Assembly: GCA_963825645.1 (NCBI GenBank) | Contig: CAWGTT010000002.1 | Coordinates: forward strand, 496,001-560,000 | DNA: 64,000 nucleotides | Origin: JADJPO01 sp963825645 | GTDB lineage: Bacteria > Actinomycetota > Actinomycetes > Actinomycetales > Kineosporiaceae | Direction: 5' to 3' | In this document: positions 9,127-17,774 of the stretch, piece by piece | How the letters are laid out: each line of letters begins with the position of its first letter | Numbering within the stretch: the stretch's first letter is position 1 | Made by a program: the position numbers and the translations under genes | Notes under the pieces: generated by a model | Databases searched by the model: none | What the model was told of the DNA's origin: nothing | What the model saw: only the letters and a program-made list of their open reading frames with translations

Positions 9127-9845
9127 GGCCGGCCTGCCGGGTCGGCCAGCGGCTGCGTGGTCAGGGACGGGGCGTGCAGTCGGCCCTCGTGCATCGGCCA
9201 CTCCTGGTCCATCCGCTCGGCGATGGCCAGGTCGTGGGTGGTGACGACGAGGGCGGCACCTACCTGCGTGGCAGCCGTGATGAGGACGTCGACGACGTGG
9301 GCTCCGGTGATGTGATCTAGCTGTCCGGTGGGCTCATCGGCCAGGACAAGGCGGGGCCGGGCCGCCAGAACCCGGGCGACGGCCGCGCGTTGAGCCTGGC
9401 CGCCGGACAGCTCATCGGGCAGCCGCCCTCCCAGGTCAGCAACATCGAGGCGGTGCAGCGCCTCGCGGGCAGCCTCACGGGCCGCGTCGTCGGACCAGCC
9501 CGCCAGAACCAGCGGGAGGGCGACGTTCTCGGTCACGTCGAGGGCGGGAATCAGGCTCGGGCCCTGGAAGACCACGCCGACGATTCCTGGCCGCGCAGTG
9601 GGGGCGTGGCCGAGTCCGGGCCAGGTCACCGTTCCGGTGGTGGGCGGTTCCAGCCCGGCGAGCAGGTGGACAAGAGTGGACTTGCCGGAGCCGGAGGCCC
9701 CCACCACGGCGATCCGGTCACCGGCATGGATCTCGCACGTCGCTCCATGGACGGCGACGACGGCGGTCGGTCCACTGCCGTAGGTCCGGGACACCTCCTG
9801 ACAGATGACCAGGGGCAGGCGCACAGGGGCGAGCGGCTCGCTCAC
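9123..9845 (-). CDS. ABC transporter ATP-binding protein (MacB/LolD type)
   Basis: This 240-residue nucleotide-binding subunit has a Walker A (GASGSGKST near residue 50), Q-loop (VVFQGPSLIPAL), ABC signature (LSGGQAQRAAVARVLA), Walker B (RLVLADEPTGQLD) and H-loop (VVTTHDLAIAER). The D-loop region has TGQLD, as in the LolD/MacB subgroup that drives FtsX-type permeases. Its GTG start overlaps the upstream ATPase stop by four bases and its stop overlaps the permease start, so all three are translationally coupled. Confidence 0.92.
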   Translation of the reverse strand: MSEPLAPVRLPLVICQEVSRTYGSGPTAVVAVHGATCEIHAGDRIAVVGASGSGKSTLVHLLAGLEPPTTGTVTWPGLGHAPTARPGIVGVVFQGPSLIPALDVTENVALPLVLAGWSDDAAREAAREALHRLDVADLGGRLPDELSGGQAQRAAVARVLAARPRLVLADEPTGQLDHITGAHVVDVLITAATQVGAALVVTTHDLAIAERMDQEWPMHEGRLHAPSLTTQPLADPAGRP

Positions 9846-10534
9846 TGGTGGATCCTTCCGTCACGAAGGGAGATCACTCGGTCGGCGAACCGGATGACGT
9901 CCGGGCTGTGGGTGACGATCAGGACACCGGCGCCGACCTGCGCGTGCCGGCGGATCAGGTGGAGCACGCGCTGTTCGGTGTCGCCGTCGAGCTCTCCGGT
10001 CGGCTCGTCGGCGAGCAGGACGTCTGGAGCGTTGGCGATGGCGACCGCCAGGCCGGCGCGGGCCTGCTCCCCGCCGGACAGCTGCCGGGGCAGCGCGTGG
10101 GCTCGGGCGGCCAGGCCGACCGAGGCGACGAGGGCGGCAGCCGGAGTGGTCGCCGGTCGACGGGCGGCGTCCTGGGCGAGCCGGACGTTCGCCAGGACGC
10201 TGAGGTGGGCGACCAGGTTGCCGGTCTGCAGCAGGACGCCGATACGGCGGGCCCGGACCTGGGTGCGTTCGACCTCCGGGCGGTGGCTGATGCGCTCGCC
10301 GCCGACCCACACGGTTCCCCCGGCGGGCTCGTCGATGCCGGCGAGGCAGGCGAGGAGGGTGGACTTGCCGGACCCCGAAGGGCCGACCACAGCGACGGTC
10401 TCGCCTCGATCGACATCAATGCTCACCCCACGCAGAGCCAGGGTCTCCTCTTCACCGGCCCGGAAGAATCGGTACAGGTCCTCGGCCCGAAGAGCCGTGC
10501 CGGTCATCCCGGTCGCAAGCGCCGTGCCCGTCAT
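9842..10534 (-). CDS. Second ABC transporter ATP-binding protein
   Basis: This is a second, paralogous nucleotide-binding subunit of about 230 residues: Walker A GPSGSGKSTLL, signature LSGGEQARAGLAVAIA, Walker B VLLADEPTGELDGD, H-loop VTHSPDVIR. The ATG at 10534 overlaps the lipoprotein stop (ATGA). An internal ATG at 10507 is equally placed before the conserved region because the first residues contain an imperfect direct repeat (MTGTALATGMTGTAL). Two ATPases with one permease suggest a heterodimeric ATPase pair in one complex. The Walker and signature motifs of both are intact. Confidence 0.9.
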   Translation of the reverse strand: MTGTALATGMTGTALRAEDLYRFFRAGEEETLALRGVSIDVDRGETVAVVGPSGSGKSTLLACLAGIDEPAGGTVWVGGERISHRPEVERTQVRARRIGVLLQTGNLVAHLSVLANVRLAQDAARRPATTPAAALVASVGLAARAHALPRQLSGGEQARAGLAVAIANAPDVLLADEPTGELDGDTEQRVLHLIRRHAQVGAGVLIVTHSPDVIRFADRVISLRDGRIHQ

Positions 10535-11235
10535 CCCGACCACCGCACCGAGTCGGTGACGATCTTCCAAGGATCGACGTTGTCCGCACCCTTCGGGCCG
10601 GACAGGGTCACGACCACCTCAGTACCGGCGTGCCAGAAGGAGTACCGCTCGAAGGCGTCCTGCACGACCTTGTTCGTCACCGGGTCGGGCGCACTGTCTC
10701 CGACGTAGGTGACCAGGACGGCCTGACCGGCCTTTCGGGTGACAGTGGTCACCGTGCCGCTGTGGAACGCCGGCACCTGGGTGGCCAGTTGCGGGACCAC
10801 GGTCGTGGTGGCGGCTGCCTCGGTCAGGGCCGCCGCAGCAGGTCTCTCCCGGATGGAGATCGCGTTGAGCTTGTCGGTGAACGTCACCTCGCCGCTCGTC
10901 TGCGACCGCGCCCACCCCTCGGGCACCTTGACCGTGACCTTGCCGTCCGCAGCGGTGTAGTCGACGAAGACCTGCTGGTCGGGAATGTCCCCGGGAGGGT
11001 TGGACTCGGTCTGGTGCGCAGCGGGCCCGGACGACGACACCGCCGACGGGGACGCCGACCCGGCGGGGAGCGACTGTGTCCCAGCGGGCGCCGCCGAGGA
11101 CGTCGACCCGGTACACGCGCTGATCGCCAGCACCGCCACGACCGACACCGCAGCGCCCCGTCCGAGATGTCGTCGCCGCGCACCCGTCCGGTCCCCGCCC
11201 ACGTCCGGGGTGTCGACCACGTGACCAGACATCAT
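10531..11235 (-). CDS. Secreted lipoprotein of the ABC operon
   Basis: This 234-residue protein has an N-terminal basic stretch, a hydrophobic segment and a lipobox (VLAISAC, Cys near residue 41), followed by a Ser/Ala/Pro-rich linker. The folded part contains VKVPEGWARSQTSGEV and ends KIVTDSVRWSG, resembling secreted actinobacterial proteins that accompany FtsX-type transporters. It should be lipid-anchored on the outer face of the membrane and may present substrate or sense it. It is the first gene of the operon 10531 to 5654. The promoter lies in 11236-11423, shared divergently with a histidine kinase. Confidence 0.8.
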   Translation of the reverse strand: MMSGHVVDTPDVGGDRTGARRRHLGRGAAVSVVAVLAISACTGSTSSAAPAGTQSLPAGSASPSAVSSSGPAAHQTESNPPGDIPDQQVFVDYTAADGKVTVKVPEGWARSQTSGEVTFTDKLNAISIRERPAAAALTEAAATTTVVPQLATQVPAFHSGTVTTVTRKAGQAVLVTYVGDSAPDPVTNKVVQDAFERYSFWHAGTEVVVTLSGPKGADNVDPWKIVTDSVRWSG

Positions 11236-11423
11236 TCACCTTTTCTGTCCCGCCCCTGCGCTCGTCTCGACGGTGAGGCGTCGCGACCGGGGATACGCCG
11301 ATTCCTCGACGCTATGCACGCCTGTGTTCACGCCTGCTTCGGGCACGGCAAGAGCACGGCAAATCCTGCAGGGGGTCGGCGCCGGCGTCTGCCGTGACGG
11401 TCGGGCCCGGGGATGATGAGCCG

Positions 11424-12770
11424 ATGCGACGTGAAGTGGCCCGCGCGGCCGTGACCGCGGCATGGATCGCGCTGGCCGTGCTCGCCGTCCCGCTGGCGGT
11501 TGCCGTCTACCTGCTCGTGCTGGGCGACGAGCGTGCGGAGCTGGAACGGGTTGCCCTGCGCGCGGCCATCCAGGTCGACGCCTCCTTCAGTGCCGCCGAC
11601 CCCGCCGAGCTGCCGGCCCCCGAGCCGGGCAGCCAGATCGGTCTGTACGACCGCACCGGCAGGCTCCGCACCGGCACCGGCCCTACACAGGCCGACGCCG
11701 CCACCATCCAGGCTCTGAACGGCGTGGTCGCCCAACGCGTCGACGGCTCGATGCTCGTGGTCGCCCTTCCCGCCGCATCCGGCGAGCAGGTCACCGCCGT
11801 GGTGCGCGCCGCCTCGCCGACAGCGACGCTCTGGCGGCGCACCGCCGTTGGCTGGGCGATCCTCGCCACCGCCATGGCCACCGCCCTGCTCGCCGCCGTC
11901 GGCGTCGCCCACCGTCGCGCCCGCCGGCTCGCCACGCCGCTCGAAGCGCTCGCCGCCGCAAGCCGATCAGTGGGGCAGGGCGACTTCAGCGTCTCGGTGC
12001 CGCAGTGCGGCATCCCCGAGATCGACCGTATGGTCGACACCCAGAACTCCACCGCACGCCGCCTCGGCGCACTGCTGGAACGGGAACGCCAGTTCACCGA
12101 GAACGCCTCACACCAGCTGCGAACCCCCCTGGCGGGGCTGCAGATCGTGCTCGAGACCGCCCAGCGGCAGGACCGCGCGAACCCGCGGGACGCGCTGAAC
12201 GAGGCGCTGGCCACGACGCGCCGGCTTCAGTCGACCGTCGAGGACGTCCTGGCCCTGCACCGCGAGAGCGCGCTCCCGACCGGTTCATCGCCAAGGCCCC
12301 AGCAGGCCACAGATGGACTGTCCGAGGTCGAAGAGATCCTCGAGGCCGCCGCCGCCCGCTGGAACGGCCCCCTGGCCGCCGCCGGCCGACAGCTCAGCCA
12401 TGCCTGCGATCCCGAGACGGCCACCAGATCGCTGCCCTCCGGACCCCTGGCCCAGATCCTCGACGTCCTGCTGGACAACGCCTTACGGCACGGTCAAGGC
12501 CGCGTCTGGCTCTCCACCCGGTCGCTCGGACAGGCAGTCGCTATCGACGTCAGTGACGAGGGGCCCGGCATCCCCGAGCACCTCGGCGATGTCTTCCACC
12601 GCGGAACCGGGACCACCCACGGCATCGGCCTGAGTCTGGCCCGCGACTTCGCCGTCTCCCTCGGCGGCCGCCTCGTCCTGTCCACCCGAACGCCCCCGGT
12701 GTTCAGCGTGATCCTGCCGGGCGAGCCCGCGGAGAAGACCGCCTGCGGACCGGGACGCGATGGCGGGTAG
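11424..12770 (+). CDS. Sensor histidine kinase
   Basis: This membrane kinase of about 448 residues has an N-terminal helix, a short extracellular sensor of about 110 residues, a second helix near residues 140-160, a HAMP segment, a HisKA domain with phospho-His about residue 230 (ENASHQLRTPLAGL), and an HATPase domain (N box LDVLLDNALRHG, G1 DEGPGIP, G2 GTTHGIGLSLA). The ATG at 11424 is preferred over a GTG-rich upstream extension because it directly precedes the basic start of the first helix. It is divergent from the ABC/lipoprotein operon, whose unpaired regulator (5654-6385) could be its partner; the regulator at 12825 is the other candidate. Confidence 0.85.
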   Translation: MRREVARAAVTAAWIALAVLAVPLAVAVYLLVLGDERAELERVALRAAIQVDASFSAADPAELPAPEPGSQIGLYDRTGRLRTGTGPTQADAATIQALNGVVAQRVDGSMLVVALPAASGEQVTAVVRAASPTATLWRRTAVGWAILATAMATALLAAVGVAHRRARRLATPLEALAAASRSVGQGDFSVSVPQCGIPEIDRMVDTQNSTARRLGALLERERQFTENASHQLRTPLAGLQIVLETAQRQDRANPRDALNEALATTRRLQSTVEDVLALHRESALPTGSSPRPQQATDGLSEVEEILEAAAARWNGPLAAAGRQLSHACDPETATRSLPSGPLAQILDVLLDNALRHGQGRVWLSTRSLGQAVAIDVSDEGPGIPEHLGDVFHRGTGTTHGIGLSLARDFAVSLGGRLVLSTRTPPVFSVILPGEPAEKTACGPGRDGG

Positions 12771-12824
12771 GCGATGCCCGCGGCTCTCATCGGCTTCACA
12801 TGCCACCGGCCTACCCTTCGCTCC

Positions 12825-13520
12825 ATGCGCGTGTTGTTGGTCGAGGACGCCACCCGGACGGCCGCGCTGCTGCGACGGGGCCTGGAGGAGGAGGGGTACG
12901 CGGTTGACGTGGTCGGCTCCGGCTATGACGCCGTGTGGCAGGGGACCGAGAACCCCTACGACGCAATCGTTCTGGACGTCATGCTCCCGGGCTTGGACGG
13001 CTTCGAGGTATGCCGCCGGCTACGGGCCGCCGACCGATGGGCGCCGGTGCTGATGCTGACCGCGCGTCACGAGGTCAGTGACCGGGTGCGCGGGCTGGAC
13101 GCCGGAGCGGACGACTACCTGACCAAGCCGTTCAGCTTCGCCGAGCTGGCGGCCCGCCTTCGCGCCCTCATGCGACGCGGCCCCTCCCAGCGACCCGCAC
13201 AGCTGCGGGTCGGCGACCTGTGCCTGGACCCGGCGACCCGGCAGGCATGGCGGGGAACGGCGGAACTGGAGCTGTCGGCCAAGGAGTTCGCCTTGTTGGA
13301 GTACCTGATGCGCCACCCCGGGCAGGCGCTGACCCGCACCCGCATCCTGGAGCACGTCTGGGACTTCGCCTTCGACGGCGTCTCCAACGTCGTGGACCAG
13401 TACATGGGCTACCTGCGCCGGAAGGTCGACCGGCCCTTCGGGCGCGAGGACCTGCAGACCGTGCGAGGAGTCGGGTACCGGCTGCGTGACGTCCAGGCGT
13501 CGGTCCGCGAGCCGGTGTAG
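12825..13520 (+). CDS. OmpR-family response regulator
   Basis: This 231-residue regulator begins MRVLLVEDATRTAALLRRGL. The phospho-acceptor is Asp51 (IVLDVMLPGLDG), with Thr in LTARHE and Lys in DDYLTKPFSF. The C-terminal winged helix includes LSAKEFALLEYLMRHPG and VVDQYMGYLRRKVD. The ATG at 12825 is chosen because it begins the first receiver strand. The next gene, a histidine kinase, starts 3 bp after its stop, so this is a conventional regulator/kinase pair. A second kinase lies just upstream, making cross-talk possible. Confidence 0.93.
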   Translation: MRVLLVEDATRTAALLRRGLEEEGYAVDVVGSGYDAVWQGTENPYDAIVLDVMLPGLDGFEVCRRLRAADRWAPVLMLTARHEVSDRVRGLDAGADDYLTKPFSFAELAARLRALMRRGPSQRPAQLRVGDLCLDPATRQAWRGTAELELSAKEFALLEYLMRHPGQALTRTRILEHVWDFAFDGVSNVVDQYMGYLRRKVDRPFGREDLQTVRGVGYRLRDVQASVREPV

Positions 13521-13523
13521 CCG

Positions 13524-15041
13524 ATGGGGCTGCGCATGCGACTGACGCTGCTGTTCTCGACGGCTGTAGTCGGGCTCGCGCTCGCCGGCGGCGTACTGCT
13601 CGTCGACCAGCTCGTCACCGGCATGAACGCCGCACTGGACTCCTCACTCACGGTGCGCGCCGACGCCCTGGCCCAACAGGTGGGACCGGGCGGAACGGTC
13701 GCGGACTTCCAGGACGGCCTGGGGGTGACCTCGATCCTGTCCCCGGTCGACACCCTGGCCCAGGTGATCGGACCGGACGGCAGGCCGATCGAGTCCTCCG
13801 AAGGCGCCGGTGCCACGCCGCTGCTGACAACGGCGCAACTGGCACGGGCGCGGTCCGGACCCGTCGCTTTCACCGCTTCGCTGCCTCACGCCGACCCTGT
13901 CCGGCTCCTGGCCATGCCGGTCCCCGGAACGGGCCCGCCACCCGCCGTCGTCGTGGTGGGGACAGGCGGGCAGGTCGTGGTCGCGGCCGTCCACCGAGCG
14001 CAGGCTGCGGCCTGGATCGGGGGCCCCGTCGCGGCGCTACTCGGAGGGCTGGGGGCGTGGCTCCTGGCCGGTGCCGTGCTGCGGCCCGTCGAGCGCATGC
14101 GGGCCGAGGCCGCAGCGATCTCGGCAGGCGACACCGGAGCCCGGCTGGCCGTGCCGGCGCGCCACGACGAGATCGCCCGTCTCGGGGAGACGATCAACTC
14201 GCTACTGGGCCGCCTCCAGGATGCCCTGGCGCGCCAGCGAAGGTTCGTTGCCGACGCCGGCCATGAGCTGCGGACCCCGCTGACCGCACTCCGCACCGAG
14301 CTCGAGCTCGCCGGTCGGCCGGGGCGCGACCGCGCCAGCCTCGCGGCGTCCGTCGATGCGGCCGCGCAGGACACCGACCGGCTCATCCGACTGGCCGAGG
14401 ATCTCCTCGTCATGGCACGCGCCGACGACACCTCGGCGACGATCCAGCACGACCCGGTACGGCTCGATGCAGTGGTTCGCGAGGCGGCACGGTCAGCGCG
14501 GGGCACGGCGACGCGTCGTGACGTGCACCTTTACGTCCCGACGGTTGGCAGCGTCTGGGTCAGCGGGGATCGGGACCGGTTGCGTCAGGTGATCGGCAAC
14601 CTCATCGACAACGCGGTCCGGCACTCCCCGGTCGGCGGCACGATCACCGTGCAGACGTTCACCGAGCGCGACGCGCAACGTGTGATCGTCCGGGTCCTGG
14701 ACCGAGGCTCCGGCTTCCCGCCCGAGTTCCTCCCCCGCGCGTTCGACAGGTTCGCCCGTGGTGACGTCGCCAGGACCGACGGGGCCGGGACCGGGCTCGG
14801 TCTGGCCATCGTGGCCTCTCTGGTCCAGGCGCACGGCGGGACGGTCGTGGCCCGCAACCGCTCCGGCGGTGGCGCCGAGGTCGAGGTGGTTCTTCCCGCT
14901 CCCGACGAAGCAGACGGTACAGCCAGTCCGAGCCGGCCGGATGTGAACGCACACATGGTCCTCACACCATCGTCTCAGACCCTCGACGCGAGCATCGAAG
15001 GACATCAACCCGACGATGGCTCAGGAGGCCACCAACGATGA
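13524..15041 (+). CDS. Sensor histidine kinase paired with 12825-13520 regulator
   Basis: This 505-residue kinase has two membrane helices (residues 5-27 and about 155-180) around an extracellular sensor of about 125 residues, a HAMP region (LRPVERMRAEAAAISAGD), HisKA with phospho-His247 (ADAGHELRTPLTAL), and an HATPase domain (NLIDNAVRHSP, DRGSGFPPEF, GAGTGLGLAIV). The last 45 residues are disordered and may simply run into the following gene. Its stop overlaps the start of the small secreted protein gene by four bases (ATGA), so the kinase and that protein are co-translated. Confidence 0.92.
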   Translation: MGLRMRLTLLFSTAVVGLALAGGVLLVDQLVTGMNAALDSSLTVRADALAQQVGPGGTVADFQDGLGVTSILSPVDTLAQVIGPDGRPIESSEGAGATPLLTTAQLARARSGPVAFTASLPHADPVRLLAMPVPGTGPPPAVVVVGTGGQVVVAAVHRAQAAAWIGGPVAALLGGLGAWLLAGAVLRPVERMRAEAAAISAGDTGARLAVPARHDEIARLGETINSLLGRLQDALARQRRFVADAGHELRTPLTALRTELELAGRPGRDRASLAASVDAAAQDTDRLIRLAEDLLVMARADDTSATIQHDPVRLDAVVREAARSARGTATRRDVHLYVPTVGSVWVSGDRDRLRQVIGNLIDNAVRHSPVGGTITVQTFTERDAQRVIVRVLDRGSGFPPEFLPRAFDRFARGDVARTDGAGTGLGLAIVASLVQAHGGTVVARNRSGGGAEVEVVLPAPDEADGTASPSRPDVNAHMVLTPSSQTLDASIEGHQPDDGSGGHQR

Positions 15042-15373
15042 GGACCCCGACCAAGCTGGCCGGCATCGCCGCCGCAGTACTCGCTGTCACCGCTCTCACA
15101 GGAGGCGTCGCCTCCGCACAGAGCGGCCCGCCGACCCCCTCGGGCAGCACCGCCACCGAGACGGCGACCGGCACCGACACCGACACCGACACCGACACCC
15201 TGCAGCAAGGCGACCAGACGACGCCCGACACCGCCGCGGAGCAGGCCAACGAGACCGCCAACGAGACCGCAGCCGAGAGCGCCGGCGAGTCCGCAGCCGC
15301 GGACGACGGTCCCGGCGGGCACGAGGACCCACCGGGGGACATCCAGCACGAAGGCGGGGCGAACGAGAAGTAG
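15038..15373 (+). CDS. Small acidic secreted protein with Thr-Asp repeats
   Basis: This 111-residue protein has a signal peptide (MRTPTKLAGIAAAVLAVTAL, cleavage likely after VASA), then a mature part that is almost entirely Thr, Asp, Glu, Ala and Gly, with a (TD)n run near residue 48 and NETANETAAESAGES near residue 75. No Cys and no fold-forming hydrophobic pattern is visible, so it should be disordered and strongly acidic. The start overlaps the kinase stop (ATGA). It could be a ligand, inhibitor or metal-binding accessory of the kinase sensor. I recognise no family. Confidence 0.7.
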   Translation: MRTPTKLAGIAAAVLAVTALTGGVASAQSGPPTPSGSTATETATGTDTDTDTDTLQQGDQTTPDTAAEQANETANETAAESAGESAAADDGPGGHEDPPGDIQHEGGANEK

Positions 15374-15398
15374 CATTCAGGCACAGCGAGCCGCAGCT

Positions 15399-15430
15399 GA
15401 CCGGGCGCCTCCCCGCGGGGGCGTCCGGTC
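15399..15430 (+). terminator. Stem-loop after the two-component operon
   Basis: GACCGGGCGCC and its near-complement GGGCGTCCGGTC form a G+C-rich stem 25 bp after the stop of the small secreted protein. There is no T-run, which is common for actinobacterial terminators. Confidence 0.5.
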
Positions 15431-15439
15431 AGACGGTCG

Positions 15440-16296
15440 GGCAGAAGGTCGTCGTTCCACAGGTGTTCCGCCGGACGGTAGTCGCGCTTCTCGCCGGGTC
15501 GGCCGGGCCCGGGACCTGTCCGCGCAGCTGGCCGGGGTCCCCGGCGCCGACAAGCACTTCGTCCGGGTTGTCACCTCCCGCGGGATCACCTACGCCCAGT
15601 TCAACACCTATGGCGCCGACCAGATCATGCACGTCGGCGGGATCGCGCCGGGCCTGGCCTGGCGCACCCCGCACATCACCATCGGCGGGGCGGCCCGTTC
15701 GACGTCTCCACCGGCGGCCTGGCCGCTGAGCGGGTGCCCAGGTGTTCGCGCGCGAACGGCGCCGTGTACGCCGCCCTGCCGACCCTGCCGACCCCGTCAG
15801 GGATCCCGGTCTCGGCCGATACCCCGACAGCGGCCGCAACTTCTTTCGTGATCGAGCGCCCCGGGGTCGGCACGCCCATGCACAGCGTCCAGTTCCTCTG
15901 GTACCCGGGCTATCCGCCCGCCCCGGTTGCCCGACGGCGCGGTGGCCGTGGGGCGTCTGGGACACGGCTGGATCGGTGTGCCCGACGGCGCGCAGTGCCG
16001 GCGGACCGCCCCCGCCGACGCGCCGTCCTCAGGGCGTGCTCCGCGGTTGTGTTCCGCGCAGCTGCTGCTGCTCAGCGCCGACGGCCGCCACGCAGTGCTG
16101 GTCGTACCGGGGCGGATGGTGGTGCGCGACGCGATATCCCCGCCGCCTGGGAGAACGCGGACACCTACCTGGCACAGCCCGGTACGACGCGACGCTGGCG
16201 CTGGTGCGCTGCCGGGTCTCGACCGGAGCCTGCGCAGTGGCGGTCCGTGCCACCGCCGGAGCGGACCGGCAGATGATCGTCACAGAACGCGGCTGA
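15440..16296 (+). pseudogene. Decayed secreted/repeat-type protein gene of unknown family
   Basis: No single open frame covers this 0.9-kb stretch, but protein-like pieces follow one another in alternating frames: LSAQLAGVPGADKHFVRVV and GITYAQFNTYGADQIMHVGG (15510-15700), TSFVIERPGVGTPMHSVQF (about 15840-15900), LPDGAVAVGRLGHGWIGVP (15925-15985), LLLLSADGRHAVLVVPG (about 16065-16115) and a last piece ending RATAGADRQMIVTERG at 16296. Residue use within the pieces is that of a real protein, with at least four frameshifts. I cannot name the family. Confidence 0.4.
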
Positions 16297-16308
16297 CCGC
16301 ATCGCGAA

Positions 16309-16385
16309 GATCACGATGAAGATCACGATGCGTGGATCGGGCTCGTTTTCGCACGTTTCCACGCATCGTGATCTTCATCGTGATC
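16309..16385. repeat. Perfect 28-bp inverted repeat with 21-bp loop
   Basis: The arms 16309-16336 and 16358-16385 are exact complements, and each arm itself contains a direct repeat of GATCACGATG. A related element with 15-bp arms lies at 523-581. It sits 39 bp after the stop of the transglutaminase gene (minus strand) and 12 bp after the relic frame above, so it may act as a two-way terminator. The loop holds CGTTTTCGCACG. Confidence 0.85.
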
Positions 16386-16424
16386 GCCTCACTCGGGTGG
16401 TGGTCCGCCGGGAGCTGCGACCGG

Positions 16425-17216
16425 TCAAGTCAGCTGGACCAGCTCGGTGAGGTCGTCGCTCGGCAGCTCGTCCACGACCGCTTCGACCTGCAGGTCGACG
16501 AGGTTGGCCACCCCGCTCAGCGTGGTCATGAAGGCGGTGTCCGCGGCGTCCCGGCCGGTGGCGATCCGCAGCATGCTGGACCGTGGTGCGAGGGTCGTCG
16601 CGTCCACCACGTGCCAGGCGCCCTCGACGTGGGCCTCGGCAACGGCGTGGAAGTCCATCGGGCTCAGGCCGGGTGCGTAGACCGCGACCAGCCGGGCCGG
16701 CACGTTCCGGGCCCGCAGCAAGGTGATCACCAGGTGGGCGAAGTCCCGACAGACACCGGCCCGGGCCAGGAAGGTGTCCACCGCTCCGTCGATTGGCCGG
16801 CTCCACCCGCTGACGTAGCTGAGCTGGCTGCCCACCCAGCTGCTCACCGCGTCGAGCAGGTCTTTTCCCGCCAGGTCCGAGAACTCGGCCAGGGCGACCG
16901 CCGCCAACGTGTCGGAGTCGCAGTACCGGCTCGGGCGCAGGTAGGTGACCCGGTCGAGGGCGCTCAGCGGCTCGACCGGCGCGCGGCCGGTCGCCGTCGC
17001 CGAGTAGTCGACCTGCAGGTCACCCACCGGCACCCGGCACAGGTGCAGCCGGGTGCCGGTCTCGGCCGAGATCTCCTCCACCGGGACGTCCCTGCCGTCG
17101 ACGCGCACGCACAGCGTCTCCTTCAGCTGCGGGCCTCGGGCCACCCTGATGGCCAGCACCACCTCGGCCGGCTGGTCGACCTCGCCGTGCAGCCGTGCGC
17201 CGACAGTCCGTTGCAT
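16425..17216 (-). CDS. Transglutaminase-like (cysteine protease fold) protein
   Basis: This 263-residue cytosolic protein has an N-terminal beta-rich domain (residues 1-95) and a transglutaminase-like core with the catalytic triad visible: Cys156 in AGVCRDFAHLV, His in MDFHAVAEAHV (about residue 187), and Asp in WHVVDATTLAP (about residue 204). This is the bacterial transglutaminase-like family of about 260-300 residues, often peptidase- or amidase-like rather than cross-linking. The ATG is the first in frame and precedes the conserved N-domain. It has no coupled neighbour; the gene upstream on the same strand is a relic. Confidence 0.85.
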   Translation of the reverse strand: MQRTVGARLHGEVDQPAEVVLAIRVARGPQLKETLCVRVDGRDVPVEEISAETGTRLHLCRVPVGDLQVDYSATATGRAPVEPLSALDRVTYLRPSRYCDSDTLAAVALAEFSDLAGKDLLDAVSSWVGSQLSYVSGWSRPIDGAVDTFLARAGVCRDFAHLVITLLRARNVPARLVAVYAPGLSPMDFHAVAEAHVEGAWHVVDATTLAPRSSMLRIATGRDAADTAFMTTLSGVANLVDLQVEAVVDELPSDDLTELVQLT

Positions 17217-17237
17217 GGGTTCCCCTCTCCGGAACGA

Positions 17238-17560
17238 CTACCGCGCCTGCAGGATCCGCCCCGCCCTGATCCCCCACCGCTCGAACCGCCCGGCCTCGGC
17301 CTCCAGTACCCACCGGCACCGCAGCCTCGGCAGACCCGCCGCTGCCGCGCCGTGGTGCGCACCGCGAGCACCGACCGAAGCGGGCGACAGACGCGACGTC
17401 GATCGCGAACCGCATCCCGAACGTATGCACCGAGCTGGCCGGTTCCAGAGCGAGGGCGGCCTCGATGCCGCCCCGGCCGAGCAGCCCACGGCTGCGCTCG
17501 GCGAAGGTCCGGCGACGTCGACGGCGGTGTGGGCTCGCCGTCCAGGTACAGGGTGCTCAC
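17238..17560 (-). pseudogene. DUF192 gene remnant
   Basis: DUF192 pieces appear in order but in different frames: RSRGLLGRGGIEAALAL, then SSVHTFGMRFAIDVA, the family hallmark, and at the end RWVLEAEAGRFERWGIRAG, the usual C-terminal strand. Two or more frameshifts separate them. An intact DUF192 protein is about 120-150 residues and is usually secreted. The remaining bases up to 17774 contain no gene I can support, only the region upstream of apbE. Confidence 0.65.
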
Positions 17561-17774
17561 GTGGTGCTGACCCCCGATGGCCGCGATCAGCCTCAGAACC
17601 CGGGCGCCCCATTCGAGCAGACTGTGACGCCTTGCTGACGCCGGGTGCCTTGGCAGGTCTTGGTACGGTTCGTGCCGAAAGCTTGTGGGTGCAGCCTAGT
17701 GGCTCGGCTCACGAGGCCGCGGCCCGGCACGACTGTGACCAGCAGGGCAGCCCGCCGCTGGGTAACGTCCCCTC

